Positions 53,236 through 64,000 of a stretch of DNA of 64,000 nt are shown here, one piece after another. This DNA is from Solirubrobacteraceae bacterium. Its GTDB lineage: Bacteria; Actinomycetota; Thermoleophilia; Solirubrobacterales; Solirubrobacteraceae. The stretch covers positions 1 to 64,000 of the forward strand of contig JALNWQ010000010.1 in assembly GCA_023230855.1 (NCBI GenBank), in the 5' to 3' direction. A program made the translations under genes and the position numbers. Within the stretch, counting starts at the first letter, position 1, and every line of letters begins with the position of its first letter. The notes beneath the pieces are model-generated. The model was not told where the DNA came from and ran no database searches. It saw only the letters and a list, made by a program, of their open reading frames with translations.

Positions 53236-53419
53236 TCGCTTCGTCGTGCCCGATCTCACACGACGTCCGTCCACCGGTCCGGCAGACTGCTGGGGAACGA
53301 CGGCAGGCATGCCGACGGAAGGGCAGAACCTTCCACTGGTGATCTTCAGGAACGCCCGCTACCGTTCGCGGCGGCTGGCGTCGCCGGAGGGTCGATCCGA
53401 CGGACGCCGCCACCTTCTG

Positions 53420-54295
53420 ATGCTCGAGCTCGGACTCCTCTTCGCCCTGCTCTCCGCCCTCGCGGCGAACCTGGGCTTCCTCTACAAGCACCGCGGCGCC
53501 AACGAGGCGCCGATGGTCGACGTGCGCCATCCGATCCGCACCGGCCTCGCGCTGTGGAGGTCGCGGTGGTTCGCCGCCGGCATGCTCGTCGGCGCGGTCG
53601 GCTGGGCGTTCCACACGGCGGCGATGTCGCTCGCGCCGATGTCCCTCGTCCAGGTCGTGCTCGCGGGCGGGATCGTGTTCGTCGCGGTCCTCGCCGACCG
53701 GGTCTTCGGCATCAGCGTCGGGCGACGGCAGTGGGCGGGCCTCATCCTCACGGCGATCGGGCTCGCGCTCCTCGTCGTGACGATGCCCGCGGTGACGTCG
53801 GCCCACGCCTCCTTCCGCGTCACCGCGCTGGCCGCGTTCGAGGGGACCCTCCTCGCCCTCGGCCTGCTCTTCATCGCGGGCGGGCAGCACCGTCGCGGGG
53901 CGCACCTCCGCGGGCCGCTGCTCGGCGCCGCGGGCGGGGTCCTGTTCGGCGTCTGCAACGTCGCGGTCAAGGCCACCGCCGGCGTCCTCTCCGCCGGCGG
54001 CTCGATCCTCACCCCCTGGGTGGTCGTCGCCGTCGGGGCCTCGGTGGTCGCCTACTACATCTCCGCCCGGTCGCTCCAGGAGGGCGGCGCGGTCGAGGTC
54101 ATCGCGATCACGGCCACCGGCGCCAACGTCGTCGGCATCCTCGGCGGCCTCGTCGTGTTCGGCGACCCGATCGCCACGACGACCGTCGGCCTCGTCCTGC
54201 AGACCGTCGCCTTCGTCATGGTCGTCGTCGCCGCGGCGCTGCTTCCCGCACCCCGGTCGAGCAGCCCGGGCGTCGCCGCGCCGGCCCCGGCGTAG
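53420..54295 (+). CDS. DMT/EamA-like (NIPA-like) membrane transporter
   Basis: This 291-residue protein has about nine or ten hydrophobic helices in the drug/metabolite transporter layout. The first, LELGLLFALLSALAANLGFL, is followed by a short basic loop, and repeats of the AGLILTAIGLALLVV type follow. The pattern of MSLAPMSLVQVVLAGGIVFV is like the EamA and NIPA magnesium transporter groups. The start is ATG 53420; an in-frame ATG at 53308 would add an unlikely basic extension. Substrate unknown. Upstream lies a 184-base stretch after the rpoC terminators with no clear promoter. Confidence 0.75.
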   Translation: MLELGLLFALLSALAANLGFLYKHRGANEAPMVDVRHPIRTGLALWRSRWFAAGMLVGAVGWAFHTAAMSLAPMSLVQVVLAGGIVFVAVLADRVFGISVGRRQWAGLILTAIGLALLVVTMPAVTSAHASFRVTALAAFEGTLLALGLLFIAGGQHRRGAHLRGPLLGAAGGVLFGVCNVAVKATAGVLSAGGSILTPWVVVAVGASVVAYYISARSLQEGGAVEVIAITATGANVVGILGGLVVFGDPIATTTVGLVLQTVAFVMVVVAAALLPAPRSSSPGVAAPAPA

Positions 54296-54350
54296 GCCCC
54301 CGCGCCGCCCGGCGGCGCGCGCCGGCCGCCGGGGCGACCGCCCGGACCCG

Positions 54351-55124
54351 TCAGGCCTGCGCCGTGCCGGACAGGATGACGTCCGCGACCTGCTCGGGGT
54401 CGTCCCACAGCGGGACGTGCCCGCAGCCGGACAGCGGCACGAGGCGGGCGAAGGGCAGGCGCTGCACGGCCCGCGGTCCCTGGCGGGGGAGGAGCAGGGC
54501 GTCCCGTTGCCCCCACGCCACCGTCACCGGCGCGGACGTCCCGCCGCCGGTGAACTCGTAGCCGACCGACGCCCGCATGACGGGCAGCATCCCCGGGCTC
54601 TGCGCGACGCCCCGGACGAGCTCGGCGAGCACGCCGGCCGGCACCTCCCAGGGCTTGGCGAACATCTGGGCGCCGAGCGCGGCCCGCATCGGCTTGGCGG
54701 CCGTCACGAGGTCCGCCTGCAGCGCCAGGGCCTTGCACGCGGCGTGGGTCGCGCGGAGCGACGCCTTGGCGAACGCGGCCTCGGGCGCGGACGCGAACCC
54801 GAGCGGCGCGATCGCGACGACCGACGACACGCGCTCCTGGAGCGCCAGCTCGAGCGCCACGGCGCCGCCGAGCGAGATCCCGGCGACCGCCGGGGCGTCG
54901 AGGCCCAACGCGTCGATCGCGTCGCCGACGGCGGAGGCGATCCGCGGCACGGTGGGGGCGCCGGCGAGCGGCGGGCTGTCGCCGAACCCCGGCAGGTCGA
55001 TCGTCACGACCCGCCGCTCCGGCTCGAGGTGGGGGAGCAGGTCGCGCCACACGTGCCGACTGCCTCCCAGGAAGTGCAGGAGCACCAGCGGTCGGCCCGC
55101 CCCGGACGCATCGTGAGCCAGCAT
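54351..55124 (-). CDS. Alpha/beta-fold hydrolase
   Basis: This 257-residue enzyme has a complete catalytic triad: S84 in the elbow AGISLGGAV, D208 in WGQRDALL and H236 in GCGHVPLWDDP. The oxyanion region is LVLLHFLGGSRHVW, and DLPGFGDS is the usual strand-4 motif. The substrate is unknown; many such proteins are esterases, C-C hydrolases or epoxide hydrolases. The start is ATG 55124, with the minus-strand box TAGTGT six bases upstream. It is divergent from rpsL. Confidence 0.87.
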   Translation of the reverse strand: MLAHDASGAGRPLVLLHFLGGSRHVWRDLLPHLEPERRVVTIDLPGFGDSPPLAGAPTVPRIASAVGDAIDALGLDAPAVAGISLGGAVALELALQERVSSVVAIAPLGFASAPEAAFAKASLRATHAACKALALQADLVTAAKPMRAALGAQMFAKPWEVPAGVLAELVRGVAQSPGMLPVMRASVGYEFTGGGTSAPVTVAWGQRDALLLPRQGPRAVQRLPFARLVPLSGCGHVPLWDDPEQVADVILSGTAQA

Positions 55125-55130
55125 GGTGCG

Positions 55131-55136
55131 ACACTA
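55131..55136 (-). promoter_or_regulatory. -10 box for the alpha/beta hydrolase gene
   Basis: TAGTGT on the minus strand ends six bases before ATG 55124, placing transcription start at the start codon. Confidence 0.4.
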
Positions 55137-55249
55137 CCGTCCCGGCGCGCCGCGGCAGGGAACCGGCCCCGACGCACCGGTCCGCCGGACGTGCGCGCCG
55201 TCGCCGGGCGACCGTGGCGCCCGGGCGCGGCCCGTCACCGCGTGGGCGC

Positions 55250-55258
55250 TGCTACTAT
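55250..55258 (+). promoter_or_regulatory. Extended -10 promoter of rpsL
   Basis: TGC-TACTAT is an extended -10 element that ends ten bases before the rpsL ATG. The leader would be at most a few bases, and no ribosome binding site precedes rpsL. Confidence 0.5.
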
Positions 55259-55268
55259 CGCCCGTCGC

Positions 55269-55667
55269 ATGCCCACGACCAGCCAGCTCGTTCGGAAGGG
55301 CCGCAAGGCCAAGGCGAAGAAGCTCTCCACGCCGGGACTCAAGTCCGGCAAGGGGCGCAAGAAGAAGGTCGCGGCGCCCCAGCGCCGCGGCGTCTGCACG
55401 CGCGTCTACACGACCACGCCGAAGAAGCCGAACTCCGCGCTGCGCAAGGTCGCTCGTGTCCGGGTCAGCTCGGGGATCGAGGTCACCGCGTACATCCCGG
55501 GCGAGGGTCACAACCTGCAGGAGCACTCCGTCGTGCTCGTGCGCGGCGGTCGCGTCAAGGACCTGCCGGGCGTGCGCTACAAGGTCGTGCGTGGTTCGCA
55601 CGACGCATCCGGCGTCAGCGACCGCAAGCAGGCCCGCTCGCGGTACGGCGTCAAGAAGGGGAAGTAA
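55269..55667 (+). CDS. rpsL: 30S ribosomal protein S12
   Basis: This 132-residue decoding-centre protein reads PTTSQLVRKGRKAKAKK at the start and has the conserved VYTTTPKKPNSALRKVARVR and GRVKDLPGVRYKVVRG. The two lysines tied to streptomycin resistance in other species (PKKPN and RVKDLPG) are present in the susceptible state. A basic insertion of about nine residues near 20-35 is typical of actinobacterial and thermophile S12. It is followed after three bases by rpsG. Confidence 0.97.
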   Translation: MPTTSQLVRKGRKAKAKKLSTPGLKSGKGRKKKVAAPQRRGVCTRVYTTTPKKPNSALRKVARVRVSSGIEVTAYIPGEGHNLQEHSVVLVRGGRVKDLPGVRYKVVRGSHDASGVSDRKQARSRYGVKKGK

Positions 55668-55670
55668 GCC

Positions 55671-56141
55671 ATGGCACGTCGCGCCGGCGCCCAGACCCGC
55701 ACGCTCGAGCCGGACGCCGTCCATCGCTCGCGGCTGGTCCACCAGCTCATCAACAAGGTCCTCCTCGACGGCAAGAAGTCGACGGCCGAGACCATCGTCT
55801 ACGACGCCCTGGCGATCCTGGCCGAGAAGACCGACGGCGACCCCGTCGAGCAGCTCGAGCTCTCGATCAAGGCGCTCACCCCGCAGCTCGAGGTCCGCTC
55901 GCGCCGCGTCGGTGGCGCGACCTACCAGGTGCCGGTCGAGGTTCCCGCGCGCCGCTCCCGCACGCTGGCGCTGCGGTGGCTCGTGGAGGCCGCCCGCGGC
56001 CGTCGCGAGCGCTCGATGGCGTCGCGGCTGGCCAACGAGCTCCTCGACGCCCAGAAGCAGCAGGGCGGCGCCTACAAGAAGAAGGACGACATCTTCCGCA
56101 TGGCGCAGGCGAACAAGGCCTTCGCCCATTACCGCTGGTAG
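55671..56141 (+). CDS. rpsG: 30S ribosomal protein S7
   Basis: This 156-residue assembly protein binds the 3' domain of 16S rRNA. It contains SRLVHQLINKVLLDGKKSTA, ALTPQLEVRSRRVGGATYQV, and EVPARRSRTLALRWLVEAAR. It ends AFAHYRW as usual. Two hairpins follow (56147-56167 and 56182-56204), and the next gene is on the opposite strand, so the str operon is cut here. Confidence 0.97.
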   Translation: MARRAGAQTRTLEPDAVHRSRLVHQLINKVLLDGKKSTAETIVYDALAILAEKTDGDPVEQLELSIKALTPQLEVRSRRVGGATYQVPVEVPARRSRTLALRWLVEAARGRRERSMASRLANELLDAQKQQGGAYKKKDDIFRMAQANKAFAHYRW

Positions 56142-56146
56142 TCCCG

Positions 56147-56167
56147 GCGTCCGCCGCGCGCGGACGC
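56147..56167 (+). terminator. First hairpin after rpsG
   Basis: GCGTCCGC (56147-56154) pairs with GCGGACGC (56160-56167) over a CGCGC loop, six bases after the rpsG stop. Confidence 0.4.
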
Positions 56168-56181
56168 CCGTCGTACCGACC

Positions 56182-56204
56182 ACGGCCACCCGACGGGTGG
56201 CCGT
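56182..56204 (+). terminator. Second hairpin after rpsG
   Basis: ACGGCCACCC (56182-56191) pairs with GGGTGGCCGT (56195-56204) around a GAC loop and is followed by TCGCGTTCC. This is a good intrinsic terminator for rpsLG. Confidence 0.6.
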
Positions 56205-56299
56205 TCGCGTTCCGTCGGGGCGCGCGCGGCTCGCGGGGGCGGCCGGGCCCCGGCCGGCCGCGCCCGGGCGGGACGACCCGCCGACACGACCGCCGGCCC

Positions 56300-56875
56300 T
56301 CACCGGGCGCGGCGGGGCCGTTCGCCCGCACCCGGACGGACGGGCGGGCTCCACCGGATCGCGGCGGCCAGCGTCCCCCCGCCGACGATGAGCGCGACCG
56401 CGCCCCCCGACGCGACGTACCACCCGGGCCCGGAGCCGATCGTGGCCTCGTCGTACGCGGCCCCGACGAGGATCACGTCGCCGACCCGCGGCGCCACGAA
56501 CGCGAGCAGTCCGGCGACCGTCGCCACGCCGGCCATCGCCACCCCGGCCGCCGCCGCCACGCGGCCCCGGACGGCGGGGCCCAGCAGCCCGAGCGCCGAG
56601 GCGCCGGCCAGCGGCAGCAGCGCCTTCGTCCGCGTCCAGCCGGAGATCGTCGTGTCGACGCCGGCCGCCCGGTCGGGCGCGCGGAGCTCGAGCACCGGCA
56701 GCACGGTGGCCAGGAGCACCGCGACGGCACCGACGGCCACCGTCGCCGCGGCCGCGGGCGTCGCCCATGCCGGAGGACGCCACGGCGACGCCGACCGGCC
56801 GTCGAGGCCGTCCGGATCGCCCGGGCGTCCTCTGCTATAGTCCCGCGCCGCTGTCCGATCGGGCCGGGTGCTCAC
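56300..56875 (-). CDS. Small integral membrane protein of unknown function
   Basis: This 191-residue protein has a polar N-terminus of about 45 residues and four hydrophobic helices: ATVAVGAVAVLLATVLPVLE, then ALLPLAGASALGLLGPAV, AAGVAMAGVATVAGLLAFVA, and VASGGAVALIVGGGTLAAAI before a basic tail. No family is recognised. The start is GTG 56875, chosen because GGGAGG lies five bases upstream; no ATG or GTG occurs between it and the first helix. It faces opposite to rpsG and fusA, and its first 40 bases cover the predicted fusA promoter, so the two genes may interfere with each other. Confidence 0.65.
   Translation of the reverse strand: MSTRPDRTAARDYSRGRPGDPDGLDGRSASPWRPPAWATPAAAATVAVGAVAVLLATVLPVLELRAPDRAAGVDTTISGWTRTKALLPLAGASALGLLGPAVRGRVAAAAGVAMAGVATVAGLLAFVAPRVGDVILVGAAYDEATIGSGPGWYVASGGAVALIVGGGTLAAAIRWSPPVRPGAGERPRRAR
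56833..56841 (+). promoter_or_regulatory. Extended -10 promoter of fusA
   Basis: TGC-TATAGT is a near-consensus extended -10 element. Transcription from about 56848 would give a leader of roughly 190 bases before fusA. The element lies inside the N-terminal coding region of the divergent membrane protein gene. Confidence 0.5.
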
Positions 56876-57034
56876 GCGTGCCTCCCGTCGGACTCCGCTC
56901 CGCGCCGTGTCGCGCCGTGGGTAGCGGACGGGACGTCGGACCGCCGACGCCTCGCCCGGGACCACGGATCGGGGTGCGTCCGGAAGTGCCGTTCTTTGCC
57001 TCCCCAAGTCGTCTGCGTACCTCGAAAGCCCTTC

Positions 57035-59128
<2,094 letters not shown>

Positions 59129-59248
59129 ACCCGCAACGCAGAGCACCGCCGGACTGGGCTACCTTTCGCAGGTTCGCCCAGCGCCGGCGCTGAGCAGCCC
59201 CACCCCAGCACCGACCACACCTACGAAGAAGAGACTCAGGAGCGAGCA

Positions 59249-60433
<1,185 letters not shown>

Positions 60434-60444
60434 GACCCCCGAGA

Positions 60445-60486
60445 CACCGCAGCACCCGCAGCACCGCAGCACCGCAGTACCCGCAG
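60445..60486 (+). repeat. Short tandem repeat of CACCGCAG units after tuf
   Basis: Five tandem units of eight or nine bases occur: CACCGCAG, CACCCGCAG, CACCGCAG, CACCGCAG and TACCCGCAG. They lie in the untranslated gap between tuf and rpsJ, directly before the terminator-like palindrome. The role is unknown; slippage or binding-site multiplication are possible causes. Confidence 0.8.
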
Positions 60487-60505
60487 GAACAAGAAACACG
60501 CAGTA

Positions 60506-60535
60506 CCGGTGGTCGACCCTCGGGTCGACCACCGG
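60506..60535 (+). terminator. Long palindrome, probable tuf terminator
   Basis: A perfect inverted repeat runs from 60506 to 60535, with 13 base pairs closing a CTCG loop. It should end the fusA-tuf transcript and separate it from the S10 operon. There is no T tract. Confidence 0.65.
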
Positions 60536-60703
60536 GTGGGGCGACCGACCGCCCCGCCCGACGCACCCCGGTGCGCCGGGCGGGACGATCCGGAGCCCAC
60601 GGCTGGACGGGCCCCGCGCGCCCTCGTGTGCAGCGCGACCCGTGAGACCCCAGCGCGAAGCTTCTCCCAGACACCAGACGGAATCGGAACGCAGAGAGCC
60701 CTG

Positions 60704-61030
60704 ATGGCTGCCGCCACACAAAACAAGATCCGCATCCGCCTCAAGGCCTACGACCACTCGGCCATCGAGACGGCGGCGAAGGAGATCGTCGAGACGGCGC
60801 AGCGCACCGGCGCGTCCGTGTCCGGCCCCGTGCCGCTGCCGACGGACAAGAACGTCTACTGCGTCATCCGCTCCCCGTTCAAGGACAAGGACTCGCGCGA
60901 GCACTTCGAGATCCGGACGCACAAGCGGATGATCGACATCCACCAGCCGACGCCCAAGACGGTCGACTCGCTCCAGCGGCTCGATCACCTTCCCGCGGGC
61001 GTCGACATCGAGATCCGTCTGGCGGGCTGA
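60704..61030 (+). CDS. rpsJ: 30S ribosomal protein S10
   Basis: This 108-residue protein also serves as NusE in antitermination. It reads NKIRIRLKAYDHSAIETAAK, then TGASVSGPVPLPTDKNVYCV and THKRMIDIHQPTPKTVDSLQ. ATG 60704 has GAGAG upstream. It opens the S10 operon, whose genes are spaced by at most a few bases. The operon promoter must lie in the 170 bases after the palindrome, but I cannot single it out. Confidence 0.97.
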   Translation: MAAATQNKIRIRLKAYDHSAIETAAKEIVETAQRTGASVSGPVPLPTDKNVYCVIRSPFKDKDSREHFEIRTHKRMIDIHQPTPKTVDSLQRLDHLPAGVDIEIRLAG

Positions 61031-61033
61031 CCG

Positions 61034-61651
61034 ATGGCCGCGATCCTCGCCAAGAAGCTGGGCATGACCCAGCTCTTCCTCGAAGACGGCACCGTCGAGC
61101 GCGTCACCGTGCTCGAGGCCGGTCCGTGCCCCGTCACCGGGCGCCGCACCGCCGAGCGCGACGGCTACCAGGCCGTGCAGCTCGCCTTCGGCGCCACGAA
61201 GGAGAAGCACCTCACCAAGCCCGAGCTCGGCCACCTGAAGAAGGCCGGCGTCGCGCCCCACCGCCACCTCGTCGAGTTCCGCGACGTCGACCTCGACGTC
61301 GAGGTCGGCCAGACGGTGACCGTCGACGTGTTCGAGGCCGGCCAGAAGGTCAAGGTCGCCGGCACCTCGAAGGGCAAGGGCTTCCAGGGCACCGTCAAGC
61401 GCCACGGCTTCGCCCGCGGACCGGTCACCCACGGCTCGCACAACACGCGTGCGCCGGGCTCGATCGGCGCGGCCGCATGGCCGGCGCGAGTCTTCAAGGG
61501 CATCCGTGGCCCCGGCCACATGGGTGCCGAGCGCGTCACGCAGGCCGGCCTGACGGTCGTCCGCGTCGACGCCGAGGAGAACCTGCTCATCGTCCGTGGC
61601 TCGGTCCCGGGCGCCAAGAACGGCCTCGTGGAGGTGCGCACCGATGCCTGA
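61034..61651 (+). CDS. rplC: 50S ribosomal protein L3
   Basis: This 205-residue protein reaches the peptidyl transferase centre. It starts AAILAKKLGMTQLFLEDGTV and contains KGKGFQGTVKRHGFARGPVT, GSHNTRAPGSIGAAAWPARV and GHMGAERVTQAGL. Its end overlaps rplD by eight bases. Confidence 0.97.
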   Translation: MAAILAKKLGMTQLFLEDGTVERVTVLEAGPCPVTGRRTAERDGYQAVQLAFGATKEKHLTKPELGHLKKAGVAPHRHLVEFRDVDLDVEVGQTVTVDVFEAGQKVKVAGTSKGKGFQGTVKRHGFARGPVTHGSHNTRAPGSIGAAAWPARVFKGIRGPGHMGAERVTQAGLTVVRVDAEENLLIVRGSVPGAKNGLVEVRTDA

Positions 61652-62294
61652 TGCTCCGATCCTCGGTGGCGGAACCCTGAAGCTCGACGACGCCGTGTTC
61701 GGCGCCGAGTTCAACGGACCCCTCGTCCACCAGAACGTCCGCCACGAGCTCAACGCGCGCCGCCAGGGCACGTCGTCGAGCAAGACGCGCGGCCAGGTCC
61801 GAGGCGGCGGCGCGAAGCCGTGGCGCCAGAAGGGCACCGGCCGGGCCCGCGCCGGGTCGAGCCGCTCGCCGATCTGGACCGGCGGTGGCACGATCTTCGG
61901 GCCCCAGCCGCGGCACTTCACCTTCAAGGTGAACCGCAAGGAGAAGCGCGCGGCGCTCCGTAGCGCCCTGTCGCTGCACGCCGGGCGCGGCACCGTCGCC
62001 GGCGTCGACGCCACCGGCTTCGACACGCCGTCGACGAAGGCCGCCGCGGCCCTCCTGAAGGACTGGACGGCCACCGGCTCGACGTTGCTCGTGCTCTCCG
62101 ACGAGGAGGCGCGCGTCGCGCTGTCGTTCCGCAACCTGCCCAAGGTCTCCGTCCTCGCGGCGGGCTCCGTCGGCGTCGCCGACGTCGTCGGCGCCGGTCG
62201 ACTGCTCGCCACCCAGGCCGCCGTGGACGCCCTCGTGGCCCGCGCTGGCGGCGCGGCGGCGACCGAAGACACCACCACGCCGACCCCCGCCTGA
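61644..62294 (+). CDS. rplD: 50S ribosomal protein L4
   Basis: This 216-residue protein lines the exit tunnel. It contains HELNARRQGTSSSKTRGQVR, the tunnel loop GGGAKPWRQKGTGRARAGSS and TFKVNRKEKRAALRSALS. The start is ATG 61644, chosen because GGAGGTG at 61630-61636 is seven bases upstream; an earlier in-frame start at 61596 would lie deep inside rplC. Confidence 0.96.
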   Translation: MPDAPILGGGTLKLDDAVFGAEFNGPLVHQNVRHELNARRQGTSSSKTRGQVRGGGAKPWRQKGTGRARAGSSRSPIWTGGGTIFGPQPRHFTFKVNRKEKRAALRSALSLHAGRGTVAGVDATGFDTPSTKAAAALLKDWTATGSTLLVLSDEEARVALSFRNLPKVSVLAAGSVGVADVVGAGRLLATQAAVDALVARAGGAAATEDTTTPTPA

Positions 62295-62296
62295 TC

Positions 62297-62608
62297 ATGG
62301 ACGCGACGCAGGTCATCATCCGCCCGGTCGTCAGCGAGAAGAGCTACGTGCTCTCGACGGTCGGCAAGTACACGTTCCGCGTCCATCCGGACGCGCACAA
62401 GACGCAGATCCGCCAGGCCGTGGAGGAGCTCTTCGACGTGCACGTCGAGGAGGTCCGCACGTCGAGCGTCAAGAGCAAGCCGAAGCGCCGTGGCGTGACG
62501 GCGGGCCGCACGCGCTCGTGGAAGAAGGCGATCGTCCAGGTCCGTGAGGGCGAGGAGATCCCGATCTTCCAGTCGTTGGACCTCGATCCCTCCGGGGCGC
62601 AGGAGTAG
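62297..62608 (+). CDS. rplW: 50S ribosomal protein L23
   Basis: This 103-residue protein sits at the tunnel exit and docks SRP and trigger factor. It contains IIRPVVSEKSYVLSTVGKYT and FRVHPDAHKTQIRQAVEELF, with a KPKRRGVTAGRTRSWKKAIV block. It starts two bases after rplD. Confidence 0.96.
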   Translation: MDATQVIIRPVVSEKSYVLSTVGKYTFRVHPDAHKTQIRQAVEELFDVHVEEVRTSSVKSKPKRRGVTAGRTRSWKKAIVQVREGEEIPIFQSLDLDPSGAQE

Positions 62609-62611
62609 CTC

Positions 62612-63457
<846 letters not shown>

Positions 63458-63463
63458 CCCCCC

Positions 63464-63736
63464 ATGAGCCGTTCGAGCAAGAAGGGCCCGTGGGTCGAGG
63501 AGCGTCTGTTCCAGCGCATCTCGACCATGAACACGGCCAACGAGAAGAAGCTGATCAAGACCTGGTCGCGCGCGTCCACGATCTTCCCCGAGTTCGTCGG
63601 GCACACGATCGCCGTGCACGACGGGCGCAAGCACGTCCCCGTGTTCGTGTCGGAGTCGATGGTCGGGCACAAGCTGGGCGAGTTCGCGCCCACCCGGACC
63701 TACCGCGGTCACGGCGATACCGCCAAGAGGCGCTGA
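63464..63736 (+). CDS. rpsS: 30S ribosomal protein S19
   Basis: This 90-residue protein sits in the head of the small subunit. It reads SRSSKKGPWVEERLFQRIST, then IKTWSRASTIFPEFVGHTIA and ends YRGHGDTAKRR. It lies six bases after rplB and three before the next gene. Confidence 0.97.
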   Translation: MSRSSKKGPWVEERLFQRISTMNTANEKKLIKTWSRASTIFPEFVGHTIAVHDGRKHVPVFVSESMVGHKLGEFAPTRTYRGHGDTAKRR

Positions 63737-63739
63737 TCC

Positions 63740-64000
63740 ATGGCTGACGAGACCCCCGATACCGAGAGCACCGAGGAGCCGCAGGTCGAGGTGACTCCGG
63801 AGGCCGAGGCCTCCGTGGAGGAGCCGAAGGCCGAGGAGGCCACCGCCCCCGCCGCCGCGGCGGAGCCGGAGACTGCGGACGCTCCCGAGGCCGGCGACGA
63901 CGCCGACCACGACCACGATCACGACCACGACCACGACCACGGTCCCGCGCCGGTCCAGCAGGTCCGCGGGGGAGCGCGCGCCGAGGCGCGTCGCGCCCGT
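63740..64000 (+). CDS. rplV: Probable 50S ribosomal protein L22, 5' part with acidic His-Asp extension
   Basis: The gene starts at ATG 63740, three bases after rpsS, and runs off the window. Position in the S10 operon makes it rplV. Only the first 87 residues are visible, and none belong to the conserved L22 core. They form an acidic, Ala/Glu-rich extension (ADETPDTESTEEPQVEVTPE) and then six Asp-His pairs at about residues 56-67, followed by PAPVQQVRGGARAEARRAR where the basic core would begin. Such long N-terminal extensions are unusual for L22. The identification rests on gene order. Confidence 0.75.
   Translation, partial: MADETPDTESTEEPQVEVTPEAEASVEEPKAEEATAPAAAAEPETADAPEAGDDADHDHDHDHDHDHGPAPVQQVRGGARAEARRAR

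Noticed and set aside
59160..59165. TACCTT as a firm internal promoter for tuf
   Set aside because: No -35 element and the gap is short; mentioned only as a possibility.
60445..60486. CRISPR-like repeat array
   Set aside because: Units are only 8-9 bases with no spacers between them and no cas genes in the window.

Overview
The window is chromosomal DNA of very high GC content (I estimate above 70 percent). GTG and TTG starts are common, genes overlap tightly by ATGA or GTGA, and many secreted proteins have arginine-rich tails. This style, together with an InhA-like FabI, a monomeric NADP isocitrate dehydrogenase, an FprA-type ferredoxin reductase and WS/DGAT acyltransferases, points to an actinobacterium. 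My best guess is class Thermoleophilia (order Solirubrobacterales, for example a Patulibacter-like lineage). This is inference from protein style, not from a marker search.

Layout. Bases 1-9,000 hold a HipA-like kinase with a DUF3037 partner, an FKBP-type lipoprotein, a WS/DGAT acyltransferase, an SRPBCC protein, tRNA-Thr, an NAD synthetase homologue whose synthetase loop is destroyed, monomeric isocitrate dehydrogenase and a limonene-epoxide-hydrolase-like protein. Bases 9,000-14,000 hold, on the minus strand, a membrane metallophosphoesterase, an FprA-like reductase, a PfkB sugar kinase and a class II aldolase. Diverging from the aldolase is a translationally coupled operon: TetR regulator, Tat-exported amine oxidase, neutral-ceramidase-like enzyme and SMP-30-like beta-propeller (14,059-20,319). 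A flavin disulfide oxidoreductase and two tandem secreted clan-A glycosidases follow (20,424-24,352). A histidine kinase/response regulator pair precedes a type II fatty acid synthesis cluster, fabD-fabH-fabG-acpP-fabF-accD-fabI (26,441-33,294), then a SRAP protein coupled to a membrane adenylate cyclase.

Bases 36,000 to the end are the translation and transcription core: rpmG-secE-nusG-rplK-rplA, rplJ-rplL, rpoB-rpoC, rpsL-rpsG, fusA-tuf and the start of the S10 operon (rpsJ-rplC-rplD-rplW-rplB-rpsS-rplV). Two canonical junctions are broken. A 1,607-residue DUF11 surface protein with its own promoter and terminator, plus a small L7/L12-like protein, sit between rplL and rpoB. A minus-strand membrane gene sits between rpsG and fusA.

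Functional themes. Ribosome, RNA polymerase and fatty acid genes are housekeeping. The accessory interest lies in the amine oxidase/ceramidase locus with its divergent kinase/aldolase pair, in the degenerate NadE, and in the insertions into core operons. Many genes show a TAnnnT box 6-10 bases before the start codon and little or no ribosome binding site, which suggests frequent leaderless transcription. I see no CRISPR array, insertion sequence, integrase or phage gene. No gene-free stretch exceeds 300 bases; the longest is 12,008-12,288.
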